Positions 7,476 to 16,672 of a stretch of 39,555 nt of DNA are shown here, piece by piece. The stretch is taken from assembly GCA_020438105.1 (NCBI GenBank), contig JAGQVE010000038.1, positions 1 through 39,555 of the forward strand, read 5' to 3'. Numbering within the stretch: position 1 is the stretch's first letter; every line of letters begins with the position of its first letter. This stretch comes from Bacteroidales bacterium. Lineage in GTDB: Bacteria > Bacteroidota > Bacteroidia > Bacteroidales > JAADJA01. The notes under the pieces were generated by a model. It was not told the origin of the DNA. It saw only the letters and a list, made by a program, of their open reading frames with translations, and made no database searches. The translations under genes were made by a program, and so were the position numbers.

Positions 7476-8117
7476 TCAATGTATGTGCAATGAATGCCCG
7501 TTACCGTTCTCTATTATAGAATGAATTGCTTCAATTGTGTGGGTATAATCGACATAGGCTTCTACGTATTCGCGACCTTTTTCAGAAGAATCATTTTTAA
7601 CTTTATCGAGTGCAATTACTTTTTCATATTTTTCTAGTATAACCTTTCCAATATGATTGTTTAATTTTCCCAGAAGGTCATCAATATTTTCATTTTCAAT
7701 GGCTTCGTCACTAAGTAGAATAATTTTTTTAGTCGATCCAGCTGGTTTTAATCCAGTGTAGGGAGCCCCTTCTGTTTCGCGATGCAAACGTACAAGGGTT
7801 TCAAAAAAATGCTTTTCAACAATTGTGTAGATTTCTTGGTCACCATTTTTTAAAGAATATGTTTTATTAAATAATGGAATAATCTCTTTTTCTTGTTCTA
7901 TTGTTATCCACTTTAATACCAAATTAACATTGTTTGTTTCAAGAGCTTCTATTGCATCCTTTATTAATGGCCCATCGTAGGAATCACAATGTCCAGATAC
8001 TGGAGCCGACTTAACCATCAGTAATAACAATATTATTACATATGTTAAGGTTATCTTTCTAGCAAAAATATTACTCTTTGAAGTTTCTGTTCTCGATTGC
8101 GTTTCGATCAATTTCAT
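7476..8117 (-). CDS. Secreted DUF6448-family protein
   Basis: The 213-residue protein has a basic N-region, a hydrophobic core at about 22-42 and a likely Sec cleavage before HCDSYDGP. The mature part matches the DUF6448 family: HCDSYDGPLIKDAIEALE at the new N-terminus, then FFETLVRLHRETEGAPYTGLK and GREYVEAYVDYTHTIEAIHS. The conserved His/Cys/Asp start and the His-rich end (HSLHIH) would suit metal or haem binding. That is a guess; the family has no assigned function. It is monocistronic, with its own -7 box and a terminator hairpin. It lies in a stretch with visibly lower G+C than the nar genes. Confidence 0.75.
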   Translation of the reverse strand: MKLIETQSRTETSKSNIFARKITLTYVIILLLLMVKSAPVSGHCDSYDGPLIKDAIEALETNNVNLVLKWITIEQEKEIIPLFNKTYSLKNGDQEIYTIVEKHFFETLVRLHRETEGAPYTGLKPAGSTKKIILLSDEAIENENIDDLLGKLNNHIGKVILEKYEKVIALDKVKNDSSEKGREYVEAYVDYTHTIEAIHSIIENGNGHSLHIH

Positions 8118-8156
8118 GATAAAAAATTTTTAATGATTTATAAATTATTTTGGGAT

Positions 8157-8164
8157 CAAAATTA
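8157..8164 (-). promoter_or_regulatory. Predicted -7 box (TAATTTTG) of the DUF6448 gene
   Basis: The minus strand reads TAATTTTG, a match to TAnnTTTG, 39 bp before the ATG. I see no clear -33 element. Confidence 0.35.
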
Positions 8165-8282
8165 ATCTGAGAAAGATCATTAATCGACCTACTTTAGAAT
8201 GTAGTACCCATCATATCAAAAAAATGTAATTTCTATAGTTATAATGAAAAAGAAATTAATCTATTAACCAGGATGGTGCTTT

Positions 8283-9407
8283 TTAAATCATGTGCTTATA
8301 GTTACTCGGAGTAGTACCTGTCAATTTTTTAAAAACCCTGTTAAATGCTGACTTTGTATTAAATCCACTTTCGTAGGCAATTCCTAAAAGAGAGTAGTTA
8401 TCAAATTTAGGATTTCTAATCATAGATTTCACTTCCTCAATCCTATACTGATTAACAAATTCAAAGAAATTGACACCGAATTCTTCATTAATAACTCGAG
8501 AAAGATGGTGTGAGGGCATATTCAGTTTATTTGCTAATTCTGGCAATGAAAGATTAGCTTCTAAATAGGGTTTTTCAACGATCATAAAATCTTTTAATCT
8601 GCCTACATAATTTTCAAATTCATTATCACTTATTAATATTCCTGAATATTTCACCTTTCTTTCGGTCACATATTCTGTGTAGTGATTTGGATAATGAACA
8701 AAAATTTCTCTTTGCTTAATCCCGAAATAACCTATTAGTAAAATAAAAATGGATAAGGAAAGAGATAAACCGTGAGTACAAAAAATCCATGAAAACATTT
8801 GAAATACATGATGGACAATTGCAAATATCATCAATACTGTCCAAATAGCACCAAAAGTATAAATCAGCTTTCTTAACCAATTAAGATTAACATTCTCATA
8901 GGAAGAAAAATTATTGAAAATATTTATATCCAATTCATTAAGAAAAGCTATAGCCAAAACAAAATAAATTGGTCCAGATAAAACTGTTAATATTAGGAAT
9001 ACATTAAAGAGAAAAGGAGCTTCATGTTTACTTTCTTCATGGTTTAGCCTAATAAAATCAGATATTTCAGGAAAGTAGGAAGCAATAAAGATATATAAGT
9101 TAAAAAGGATAAATGGAATGAAATGCAAGAATATTTTTTTTTTGAATTGAAACTTTTGTACAACCAGAGCAGTAATGTATAAAAAGAGAAATGGACCATG
9201 AAGTAAAAGCAATGAAATAAAGCTACCGGAAAGAAGATGATAATAAGTAAATAGTTTATTGGAAAATAAGGCATATATACCAGTGTACAAGCCTAAATAC
9301 ATAAGCCAAAAGATCAGTATTTTATCATGTTTTGCCTTCTTTTTCTGCAAAATCATGAGTGCAAAAAATAAAGCATTAAATGCCGCAACAAAAAAAATGT
9401 AATTCAT
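8283..9407 (-). CDS. Membrane-anchored AraC-family transcriptional regulator
   Basis: The 374-residue protein has seven or so hydrophobic helices in residues 1-235 and a C-terminal AraC/HTH_18 DNA-binding domain (about 275-374). Visible motifs are LSLPELANKLNMPSHHLSRV for the first helix-turn-helix and LGIAYESGFNTKSAFNRVFK with TGTTPSNYK for the second. This layout is common in Bacteroidota and is thought to respond to membrane or extracellular signals; the ligand is unknown. It lies between the nar operon end (228 bp) and the DUF6448 gene (165 bp) and could regulate either, but nothing in the sequence proves it. Codon use and composition are more AT-rich than in the nar genes. Confidence 0.85.
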   Translation of the reverse strand: MNYIFFVAAFNALFFALMILQKKKAKHDKILIFWLMYLGLYTGIYALFSNKLFTYYHLLSGSFISLLLLHGPFLFLYITALVVQKFQFKKKIFLHFIPFILFNLYIFIASYFPEISDFIRLNHEESKHEAPFLFNVFLILTVLSGPIYFVLAIAFLNELDINIFNNFSSYENVNLNWLRKLIYTFGAIWTVLMIFAIVHHVFQMFSWIFCTHGLSLSLSIFILLIGYFGIKQREIFVHYPNHYTEYVTERKVKYSGILISDNEFENYVGRLKDFMIVEKPYLEANLSLPELANKLNMPSHHLSRVINEEFGVNFFEFVNQYRIEEVKSMIRNPKFDNYSLLGIAYESGFNTKSAFNRVFKKLTGTTPSNYKHMI

Positions 9408-9635
9408 GATAATCTATTTCAAATCCCGTTCTTCAATTGATGATAGATTAGATAAGTCATATGATTAAGTGATTTTCTAAAACTATAAATTTTGATAATA
9501 AATTTCCCTTTTCTTGATTCTATTTTCAATATTACTTAATTGAAATTTTCGGTGCATATAAAAATGTATAAAAAGATTTATTGAGATTTATTCAAATCAA
9601 TGAACATTCGCTGTATTAATTATCTCTATGATATT

Positions 9636-11240
9636 TTAAGGATTTTTTATCTCAGCTTTGGGCCCCTGATAAAACCACCAATTAAGGGTAAGACAAACCA
9701 AGTAGTAAACCGCAAATCCATACAATGCATATTCAGGTGTACCGTTAGCAATTTGCTGGCCAAATACCTTTGGAATAATGAATGCTCCATAAGCTGCAAT
9801 GGCAGCTGTCCATCCCAAAACCGGCCCAGCCTGCTCCTTATTAAAAATGTAAGGGATACTTCTGAAGGTTGAACCGTTTCCTATACCTGTTGTCAAGAAA
9901 AGAATCATGAAACAAATAAAGAATGGCCACCAATATAACTCAGGAGTTTCACTGTTCCTTGCCTGTATTACAAAGTACGCAACTGCCAAAGTAGCCAATA
10001 TTTGCGCTATAGTACTTACCGCTGTTACTTTTGCTCCACTATTTATTTTATCCGAAAACCAACCCCCAACCGGACGAATAAGTGCACCTATTACTGGCCC
10101 AAGGAAAACCCACATCAAAAAATTAGGAGCATTCGGATTTACAAATTCAGGGTTATTAGCATCTGTATAAACAAATATATCCTGGCTCAATTTTGGGAAA
10201 GCAGCTGAAAAACCGATGAATGATCCAAATGTCATAGTATAAATGATTGTCATGATCCAATTATGCTTATTGCTGAATATGGCAAACTGTTTATTCAGGT
10301 TAGCTTTTATTTCACCAGGAGTCGCAAATTTCATTAGCATAACCGTTAAAACAATCACAACCGGTAAAACAATCCACATATTGACTTTCAGACTGATTAA
10401 AAGATAAGCGCCAACTCCGGCAGCAATCAATCCAAGCACCACCATGTAAAGTGTCTTTAATATACCCTGAATGGTTGAAGGCAGTTTAGGTGTCCCCGTA
10501 ATAACATTGTTCATTCCAAAAAATGCTGCCAAGGTTGCAAGGCTAAGAAGAGGAACCCATACCCATCCGGCATTCTGAAGGCCTGACAATGCTTCTCCAG
10601 TTACTTTGTTCCCATCAACCCCAATAGCGCCAAAAAGAAAAAATCCAATCACCCATGGAATCGTTTTTTGCATAACTCCTACACCAAGATTTCCTACTCC
10701 GGCATTTAAACCGAGTGAAGTACCTTGCATCCGTTTTGGGAAAAAGAAACTGATATTGCTCATGGAGGATGAAAAGTTTCCTCCTCCAAAGCCAGAAAGT
10801 GCTGCATAAATGGCGAAAGTAAAATATGGTGTGTTCACATCCTGAAGGGCAAAACCAACACCAATAGCAGGTATTAATAAGAGGGCCGTTGTAACAAAAA
10901 TTACATTACGACCACCACCTAATGAAATAAGGAAGGAGTTAGGGATACGAAGTGTGGCACCTGCCAGTCCGGCAATGGCAGGTAATGTATAATACAGGCT
11001 GTTAATCTCCTTAAGTTGTTCAGCAACCTCGTCGGGGCTCATGGATGGATTAATCATTCCGAAATTAAAACCGAAATCTTTAAGCTTGGTGGCAATGATA
11101 CTCCACATGATCCAGACAGCAAAAGCCAGGAGTAGTGCAGGTATAGATATCCATAAATTTTTTGTTGCTATTGGTTTACCGATGGTTTTCCAAAAATTTT
11201 CATCTTCTACATTCCAATCTGAAAGGTTAATTTTCAGCAT
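9636..11240 (-). CDS. narK: NarK-type nitrate/nitrite transporter (E. coli NarK-like, NarK2 class)
   Basis: The 534-residue major facilitator protein has about 12 membrane helices. It shows the E. coli NarK signature: GFGGGNFSSSMSNISFFFPK, then GLNAGVGNLGVGVMQ (nitrate signature 1). The two substrate-gating arginines are present, in TLRIPNSF and in LIRPVGGWFSDK. E. coli-like NarK exchanges nitrate for nitrite across the inner membrane. The family assignment is firm; antiport is inferred from resemblance. It is the last gene of the nar operon, 66 bp after the other transporter. Having both types lets a cell start nitrate import with protons and then exchange it for nitrite. Confidence 0.9.
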   Translation of the reverse strand: MLKINLSDWNVEDENFWKTIGKPIATKNLWISIPALLLAFAVWIMWSIIATKLKDFGFNFGMINPSMSPDEVAEQLKEINSLYYTLPAIAGLAGATLRIPNSFLISLGGGRNVIFVTTALLLIPAIGVGFALQDVNTPYFTFAIYAALSGFGGGNFSSSMSNISFFFPKRMQGTSLGLNAGVGNLGVGVMQKTIPWVIGFFLFGAIGVDGNKVTGEALSGLQNAGWVWVPLLSLATLAAFFGMNNVITGTPKLPSTIQGILKTLYMVVLGLIAAGVGAYLLISLKVNMWIVLPVVIVLTVMLMKFATPGEIKANLNKQFAIFSNKHNWIMTIIYTMTFGSFIGFSAAFPKLSQDIFVYTDANNPEFVNPNAPNFLMWVFLGPVIGALIRPVGGWFSDKINSGAKVTAVSTIAQILATLAVAYFVIQARNSETPELYWWPFFICFMILFLTTGIGNGSTFRSIPYIFNKEQAGPVLGWTAAIAAYGAFIIPKVFGQQIANGTPEYALYGFAVYYLVCLTLNWWFYQGPKAEIKNP

Positions 11241-11306
11241 AATATAAAATTTTTGTATTAAGAATTAATGTCACTTTCAATTTATACTCAAGGTACTTGC
11301 AAAAAT

Positions 11307-12854
11307 TTATTCATCTGCAAATGATCCCTTTGGTTCACGTAGCATAGCCCAACAGAAAATAAAACTTGCCAAAGCTCCTCCGGATAAAATATAGAAGAAG
11401 GTTTTATCATCTACCAGCGAATATAGTACAAGATAAATCACAGCCCCGACATTACCATATGCACCAGCCATTCCAGCTATTTGTCCCGTTTGTTCCTTTT
11501 TGATCATCGGAATGATAGCGAATGTTGCGCCTTCTGCTCCCTGAACAAACATGGAGGTTGCAATGGTAATAATAACGGCGATTACGAGCCACCACATTCC
11601 ATCAAAAAGGGGATCTAACCGCCTAATACCATCTTCACCTAATGGTCCATATTTTGCAATAACTGCCATAAAGAAAAATCCTACTGCAATGCCTAACATG
11701 TAGATTAGCATTGTTCTTTTCCGATTGTTCATTTTATCGGATAAGAGGCCTCCCAATGGTCGTGCAAAAAGGTTCACAAACGCAAACGAAGCAGCAATAA
11801 TTCCGGCAAAGGTTGCCGTCATAATTAATTCACCGCCATTGTTGGTCAGGTTTCTGAACACATTCTCAAAAAACATAGGCAACATGGATACCACTGCCAA
11901 TTCAGCACCAAAATTTGCAAAGTATGTGCTGTTCAATGCAGCCACATTTCCCCAACGGTATTTATCCTTCTCAGCAACACCGGCTTTAAGCACAGGCAGG
12001 TTAACTTGCAGAACTTTAAAAACATGCGCAACATAAACAAGGCTCAGAATACCATAAATACTATAAAGGATATTGGCAGGTAATATCTGAATGCCATTAA
12101 CTTCTACATTCCCTATTTTCCAGGCAAGTACACCCATTGCTCCTACTAGGGGAAATGACCAAACAAGATACTGGATTAAATCACGGTATGAACTAACCGT
12201 CATGGGTTGGGTTTTTTTAGCTTTCTTGAAATGATATGCTTTGGTTGCTCCATCTTTGGGAACATCCCTTACCAGGAAATAATAAGCAATCCCATAACTT
12301 AACGAAACACCTGCATTAATGGCGAGGGCATATCTCCAGCCTTGTTCACCACCAAAAAAATGAATCGCTATCCAAGGCAAAGTCATGGCAGCCCAGGCCG
12401 ACCCAAAGTTACCCCATCCGGCATAAAAACCCTCTGCCCTACCCACCATTTTTGGAGGAAACCATTGGGCAACCATTCTGATACCAATTACAAATCCGGC
12501 ACCAATCGATCCCAGAATCAATCGTGAAATAAGAAGCTGGATAAATGTGTTACCAAATGCAAAAAGGAAAGCAGGTATAGACATAATGATCATTAATAAA
12601 CTAAACACAATGCGAGGCCCATACCGGTCAATCAAGGCCCCTACAATTATTCTGGCAGGAATTGTGAGAGCTACATTGCAAATAGCCAAAACTTTTATGT
12701 GATCTTTGGTCAGCCATTGGATGTTTTCCAACATAGTAGTTGCCAAAGGCGCCATATTGAACCAAACATAAAACGTTACAAAAAATGCAATCCAGGTGTA
12801 ATGTAACGTCCTTATCCTCTCTTGTTTAAAATCAATTAATTCGGGTAATGCCAT
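11307..12854 (-). CDS. narK: NarK-type nitrate transporter (NarK1-like class)
   Basis: The 515-residue major facilitator protein has about 12 helices and clear nitrate-transporter motifs. These are IPARIIVGALIDRYGPR near residue 65, GFYAGWGNFGSAWA (signature 1), NLFARPLGGLLSDKMNNR with the second key Arg, and GMAGAYGNVGAV (signature 2). It differs clearly from its 534-residue neighbour and looks like the NarK1 class, usually regarded as nitrate/proton symporters. It lies 33 bp after narI, in the nar operon. Substrate class is well supported; the transport mode is inferred. Confidence 0.9.
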   Translation of the reverse strand: MALPELIDFKQERIRTLHYTWIAFFVTFYVWFNMAPLATTMLENIQWLTKDHIKVLAICNVALTIPARIIVGALIDRYGPRIVFSLLMIIMSIPAFLFAFGNTFIQLLISRLILGSIGAGFVIGIRMVAQWFPPKMVGRAEGFYAGWGNFGSAWAAMTLPWIAIHFFGGEQGWRYALAINAGVSLSYGIAYYFLVRDVPKDGATKAYHFKKAKKTQPMTVSSYRDLIQYLVWSFPLVGAMGVLAWKIGNVEVNGIQILPANILYSIYGILSLVYVAHVFKVLQVNLPVLKAGVAEKDKYRWGNVAALNSTYFANFGAELAVVSMLPMFFENVFRNLTNNGGELIMTATFAGIIAASFAFVNLFARPLGGLLSDKMNNRKRTMLIYMLGIAVGFFFMAVIAKYGPLGEDGIRRLDPLFDGMWWLVIAVIITIATSMFVQGAEGATFAIIPMIKKEQTGQIAGMAGAYGNVGAVIYLVLYSLVDDKTFFYILSGGALASFIFCWAMLREPKGSFADE

Positions 12855-12887
12855 AACCTAACGTTTTTTTAATGTTGCCAATAAAAA

Positions 12888-13610
12888 TTAGTTATTCCTG
12901 GACCGCACTCCATTAAAAAGTTTACGGGACGTTCTGATCTTTTTAGGATCCCAGTTCCAGATAACCAATTGGTAACTTCGCCATAGGTATGCGAACGGAT
13001 AAACAAGGAAATGCATAAACCGCGTTGACGGAATAATACCGATCAGTGTAAAAGCAGAAACCACATGAATCTTGACTGCCAGGGGCATGGAAGAAATTGC
13101 TGAGATATCTGGGGTAAATGTAAATATAGAACGAATATAGGGTGTTAAGGATGAGGCAAACCATGAAGAACCCCAGCGGAAGGAAACGGCTACCCACAAT
13201 CCTGTTGCAATTTGCACAGTTAGTACCAAATAAACGACAATATCCATTTTATTTGCAACTTTTATCAATCGTGGATTTCGAACACGCCTGAGAATCAATA
13301 CAAATAGTCCATAGCATGCAGTAATCCCAAAAGCAAGGGCAGATACTTCCAAAATAATCAATCTAATAGGGACACTGTTCCACAACATAACAGAACGCGG
13401 GAACAGAAATGCGATTAAGTGTCCAAAAAACAAAAAAAGTAAACCCCAGTGAAAAGGTCTGCTGCCATAGAATAGTTCTTTACTTTCAAGAAATTGTGAA
13501 GAAAGAGACGAAACCTTAAAACCGAAATTCAGGTACCTGAAAATGGTTCCAATCAGCACTACAAATAATGCTGCATATGGTAGTCCGATAAATAAAAACT
13601 GATTGGTCAT
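12888..13610 (-). CDS. narI: Respiratory nitrate reductase gamma subunit (cytochrome b)
   Basis: The 240-residue integral membrane subunit oxidises quinol at the periplasmic side and passes electrons to NarH. It has five hydrophobic helices. Four His haem ligands are in place: H54 and H64 (HWGLLFLFFGH) and H182 and H200, with the same spacings (10 and 18) as E. coli H56/H66 and H187/H205. Both b haems should therefore bind. It starts 2 bp after narJ ends and is followed by the first narK after 33 bp. Confidence 0.95.
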   Translation of the reverse strand: MTNQFLFIGLPYAALFVVLIGTIFRYLNFGFKVSSLSSQFLESKELFYGSRPFHWGLLFLFFGHLIAFLFPRSVMLWNSVPIRLIILEVSALAFGITACYGLFVLILRRVRNPRLIKVANKMDIVVYLVLTVQIATGLWVAVSFRWGSSWFASSLTPYIRSIFTFTPDISAISSMPLAVKIHVVSAFTLIGIIPSTRFMHFLVYPFAYLWRSYQLVIWNWDPKKIRTSRKLFNGVRSRNN

Positions 13611-13612
13611 AG

Positions 13613-14302
13613 CTATATTTTTTTTCGTTGATTACACAATGTATCACAAATAGTCTGTTTGGGAGAAGGAATTAAAAAATCTTGTTCCCCTTTGAAATAT
13701 TGCTCCGGGATGACATATTCCTCAAGATCTTCCCCTTTGAAATCGCGTTTTAATAATTCAAGTAAAATCTCCAACAAACCTTTATAATGGTTTTCTGTAT
13801 TGCTGAATTTTAAAATCATAAATTGTATCGCAGGTATAAGCACCACGAATCCAAGCTCATTCGCAAAATCCTGATCTTCTGTTGTTACGAGCAATTTTAG
13901 GATATTAGGCAGATGGTCGGCCAGTTCAGTCCCACAATCAATCCCTGCTTTCTGATGTTCCGCTTGCAGGTTGACTAAAAGTTGTGCTCTTTTATAATCA
14001 TCCCCAAACAGGACATACCCGATATCGAGGTGACAAACTGCTTGTACATCGAAAGTTTTCAAGTAATATTCCTGCTGATCTTTAAAGGATAAGGCCTTAT
14101 GATTTAAAAACAAATCTTTTATCTCTGTTTTTTTCTCAGGCAAAAGAAAGGCCATTGCATCTTCAAACTCCTCATAACGATTTGTCAAATGATGTTCAGG
14201 ATAACTGAACATTTCGGCTAAGATTTTATAATATTCTTTCGTATTATTAATCATGTCTTGTTTCAAATCCGTTTCACAGTAAGTCTTTTCAAATTCATTC
14301 AT
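13613..14302 (-). CDS. narJ: Nitrate reductase assembly chaperone
   Basis: The 229-residue TorD/NarJ-type chaperone holds NarG in the cytoplasm until molybdenum cofactor and Fe-S clusters are inserted. Typical motifs are YYLKTFDVQ near residue 80 and ELADHLPNILKLL near 146, with the acidic, all-helical character of the family. The ATG at 14300-14302 overlaps the stop of the preceding alpha/beta hydrolase gene by 8 bp, so the two are probably translationally coupled. The narI gene follows after 2 bp. Confidence 0.92.
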   Translation of the reverse strand: MNEFEKTYCETDLKQDMINNTKEYYKILAEMFSYPEHHLTNRYEEFEDAMAFLLPEKKTEIKDLFLNHKALSFKDQQEYYLKTFDVQAVCHLDIGYVLFGDDYKRAQLLVNLQAEHQKAGIDCGTELADHLPNILKLLVTTEDQDFANELGFVVLIPAIQFMILKFSNTENHYKGLLEILLELLKRDFKGEDLEEYVIPEQYFKGEQDFLIPSPKQTICDTLCNQRKKI

Positions 14303-15149
14303 TTAGTGATCTTATTAACCACTCTAATATATCTCTGATTAATTGTTCATTACAATTCTGATATGAATGCCCGTCCTGATATATTTTTGTTGTAATTTTC
14401 TGTCCTTCATTCTTCTTTATTCGCCGGTAAAGCGGTAATACATAATTTTCCAGACTTACAACACCATCATCGGTGCCACCAGCAAGAAATATGTCAACGT
14501 TTGCAAGTTTACCGGTCTGGTCAAGGATGCTAAAATAATTCCGGTTTTTTATCAATTCTTCTATTGGATCGTCATAAAGAAAATCAACCGGACCGTCAGG
14601 CTTTTTCAGGGTCTGAAAAAAATTCGAGTATCCTTTTCGCATTTGGGGATTGGCATTCATCAGGTCAGCTACAATCCCAAGATCACCTCCACTAATACTG
14701 ATTACCCTTTTTATTTCGGGGTGGTAGAGAGCATAAAGCATTGACATATGGCCTCCATAGCTGTAACCGCCTAATATGATATTGGCCGTATCTATCTTAT
14801 ACTTTTTGACCATTTCTGCCGAAGCTAGGAATGTTAGTGCTGCACCAATATCTTCCTGAGAATTCATCAAACCTTGTTCACCTTCGCTTTCAAAGCATCC
14901 TCTGAAATCGAAACTAAATACATTGATATTGTTTTCAGATAATGTTTTGCCCAAATCCCAGATATCACCCGAATCCATAAAACCCTGAGTAAAAAGTAGA
15001 GTTTGAGCATTGGTTTCTTTAGCAGGATAGAAATAGCCTCTGATCATTGAATCATGACTATTATAATATAGGGTATCACAATTTGCTGATGATATAATAG
15101 TTGCGAAACAGCAATACGTAATAAATACACTTTTTAATACACAGTTCAT
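14295..15149 (-). CDS. Exported alpha/beta hydrolase embedded in the nar operon
   Basis: The 284-residue protein starts with a hydrophobic signal (about 4-23). The alpha/beta hydrolase fold is complete: strand-turn TQGFMDSGDIW (oxyanion area), nucleophile S130 in GGYSYGG, acid D227 or D228 in LAGGTDDGV, and H261 in QDGHSYQ. These make a full Ser-Asp-His triad typical of esterases, thioesterases and peptidases; the substrate is unknown. The Cys at position 24 lacks a good lipobox (SANC), so a soluble periplasmic protein is more likely than a lipoprotein. Canonical nar operons go straight from narH to narJ. Here this gene sits between them, 20 bp after narH and overlapping narJ by 8 bp. Confidence 0.85.
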   Translation of the reverse strand: MNCVLKSVFITYCCFATIISSANCDTLYYNSHDSMIRGYFYPAKETNAQTLLFTQGFMDSGDIWDLGKTLSENNINVFSFDFRGCFESEGEQGLMNSQEDIGAALTFLASAEMVKKYKIDTANIILGGYSYGGHMSMLYALYHPEIKRVISISGGDLGIVADLMNANPQMRKGYSNFFQTLKKPDGPVDFLYDDPIEELIKNRNYFSILDQTGKLANVDIFLAGGTDDGVVSLENYVLPLYRRIKKNEGQKITTKIYQDGHSYQNCNEQLIRDILEWLIRSLNE

Positions 15150-15169
15150 AATGATTTATTTACTAATTT

Positions 15170-16660
15170 TTATAAACCTCTTTTGGGAGGTTCTTTAAAT
15201 CCAAATCCGTGATTACCTTTTACATCCGCAGTACTCTCCAGCATTTCCATTGCTTCTTCCCTATGGGCTGCCGGGATAACAAAACGTTCATCAAACAGCG
15301 GAAGGGAGGTTAGCCTGAATATTTCATTTGCTGTTTCTTTATCCATTTTTACCTCACCCATTGGATCACTAATCTCTTTTTCAGGTAAATCACCTACTGT
15401 TTCATCTCTTCTGTGAAGACGCACAGCCATCAACTTTTTCAGCACCACTTCAATGGTTTTTTCATTTCCTGCACTGAATAAGTTGGCCAGGTATTTCATG
15501 GGTAAACGTGAATTTTCGATGGCTCCCCAAAGGGAATCACTGGTGGTTTCATAGGTGCCGTTTTCCACAAATGCCATGGTTGGCAATAATGGTGGGACAT
15601 AAAACAAGTTGGGCAGTGTCCTGAACTCAGGATGTAAAGGCAAAGCCAGTCCCCATTCAATAATAAATTTATAAACCGGTGATTTCTGAGCTGCCTCAAT
15701 TGTTGAATCAGCTATACCATTCTCTTTTGCAGCTTTGATAACTTCAGAATCATTCGGATCGAGGTAAATGGATTTTTGCTTCTCAACCAGTTCGGATTCC
15801 TCACATGATGCAAACTCTTTAATTTTATCGGCATCATAAAGCAAAACACCCAGATACCTAATCCGCCCTACACATGAATGCATGCACGCCGGTATCTGCC
15901 CGTTTTCAAGCCTGGGATAACAAAGCAGGCATTTCTCAGATTTTCCGGTATTCCAATTATAATAGCTTTTCTTATAAGGGCAAGCTGTAACACACATACG
16001 CCAAGCCCTGCATTTTTTCTGATTGATAAGTACCACTCCATCTTCCCCTCTTTTGTAAATGGCACCTGAAGGGCATGCTGCCACACAAGCCGGGTTAAGG
16101 CAATGGTTACAGATTCGAGGAAGGTAATGCATGGTCATCCTCTCCAGCTGAAACATAGCTTCCTGTTCAGCAGGTGAAAGGTCTTTAAAGTTCACATCAT
16201 TCCTGGCATAATCGGTTGATCCCGACAGGTCATCATCCCAGTTAGGGCCTGATTTGGGAGTAATGTTTTCTCCAGTTATCAATGAAACAGGCCTTGCAAC
16301 GGGTTGGTCATCACCTTCTTCAGCTTCAAACAAATGTTCATATTGATATGCCCATGGTTCATAATAGTCTTCCAACACAGGCATATTGGGATTGTGGAAC
16401 ATATTCTTCAACCCTTTAAATTTGCCTGCACCCTTTAATTGAATGGAATCTCCTTTCTTTTCCCATCCTCCTTTGTATATATCCTGATCTTCCCATTTAC
16501 CTGGATATCCTGTACCCGGCTTGGTTTCAACATTGTTCCACCACATGTATTCCGCACCTTTTCTATCCGTCCAAATATTTTTGCAGGCGATGGAACAGGT
16601 ATGACACCCGATACATTTATCTAAGTGAAATACCATTGAGATTTGTGATCTTATGTTCAT
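15170..16660 (-). CDS. narH: Respiratory nitrate reductase beta subunit (Fe-S)
   Basis: The 496-residue protein carries four Fe-S clusters. Cysteine groups are 16/19/22/26, 184/187/192/196, 217/223/227 with W220 (CRAWRMC), and 244/247/259/263. These match the positions known for E. coli NarH, including the Trp that makes one cluster [3Fe-4S]. It takes electrons from NarI haems and passes them to NarG, on the cytoplasmic face. It starts 12 bp after narG ends. Confidence 0.96.
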   Translation of the reverse strand: MNIRSQISMVFHLDKCIGCHTCSIACKNIWTDRKGAEYMWWNNVETKPGTGYPGKWEDQDIYKGGWEKKGDSIQLKGAGKFKGLKNMFHNPNMPVLEDYYEPWAYQYEHLFEAEEGDDQPVARPVSLITGENITPKSGPNWDDDLSGSTDYARNDVNFKDLSPAEQEAMFQLERMTMHYLPRICNHCLNPACVAACPSGAIYKRGEDGVVLINQKKCRAWRMCVTACPYKKSYYNWNTGKSEKCLLCYPRLENGQIPACMHSCVGRIRYLGVLLYDADKIKEFASCEESELVEKQKSIYLDPNDSEVIKAAKENGIADSTIEAAQKSPVYKFIIEWGLALPLHPEFRTLPNLFYVPPLLPTMAFVENGTYETTSDSLWGAIENSRLPMKYLANLFSAGNEKTIEVVLKKLMAVRLHRRDETVGDLPEKEISDPMGEVKMDKETANEIFRLTSLPLFDERFVIPAAHREEAMEMLESTADVKGNHGFGFKEPPKRGL

Positions 16661-16672
16661 TATATCCTATTA

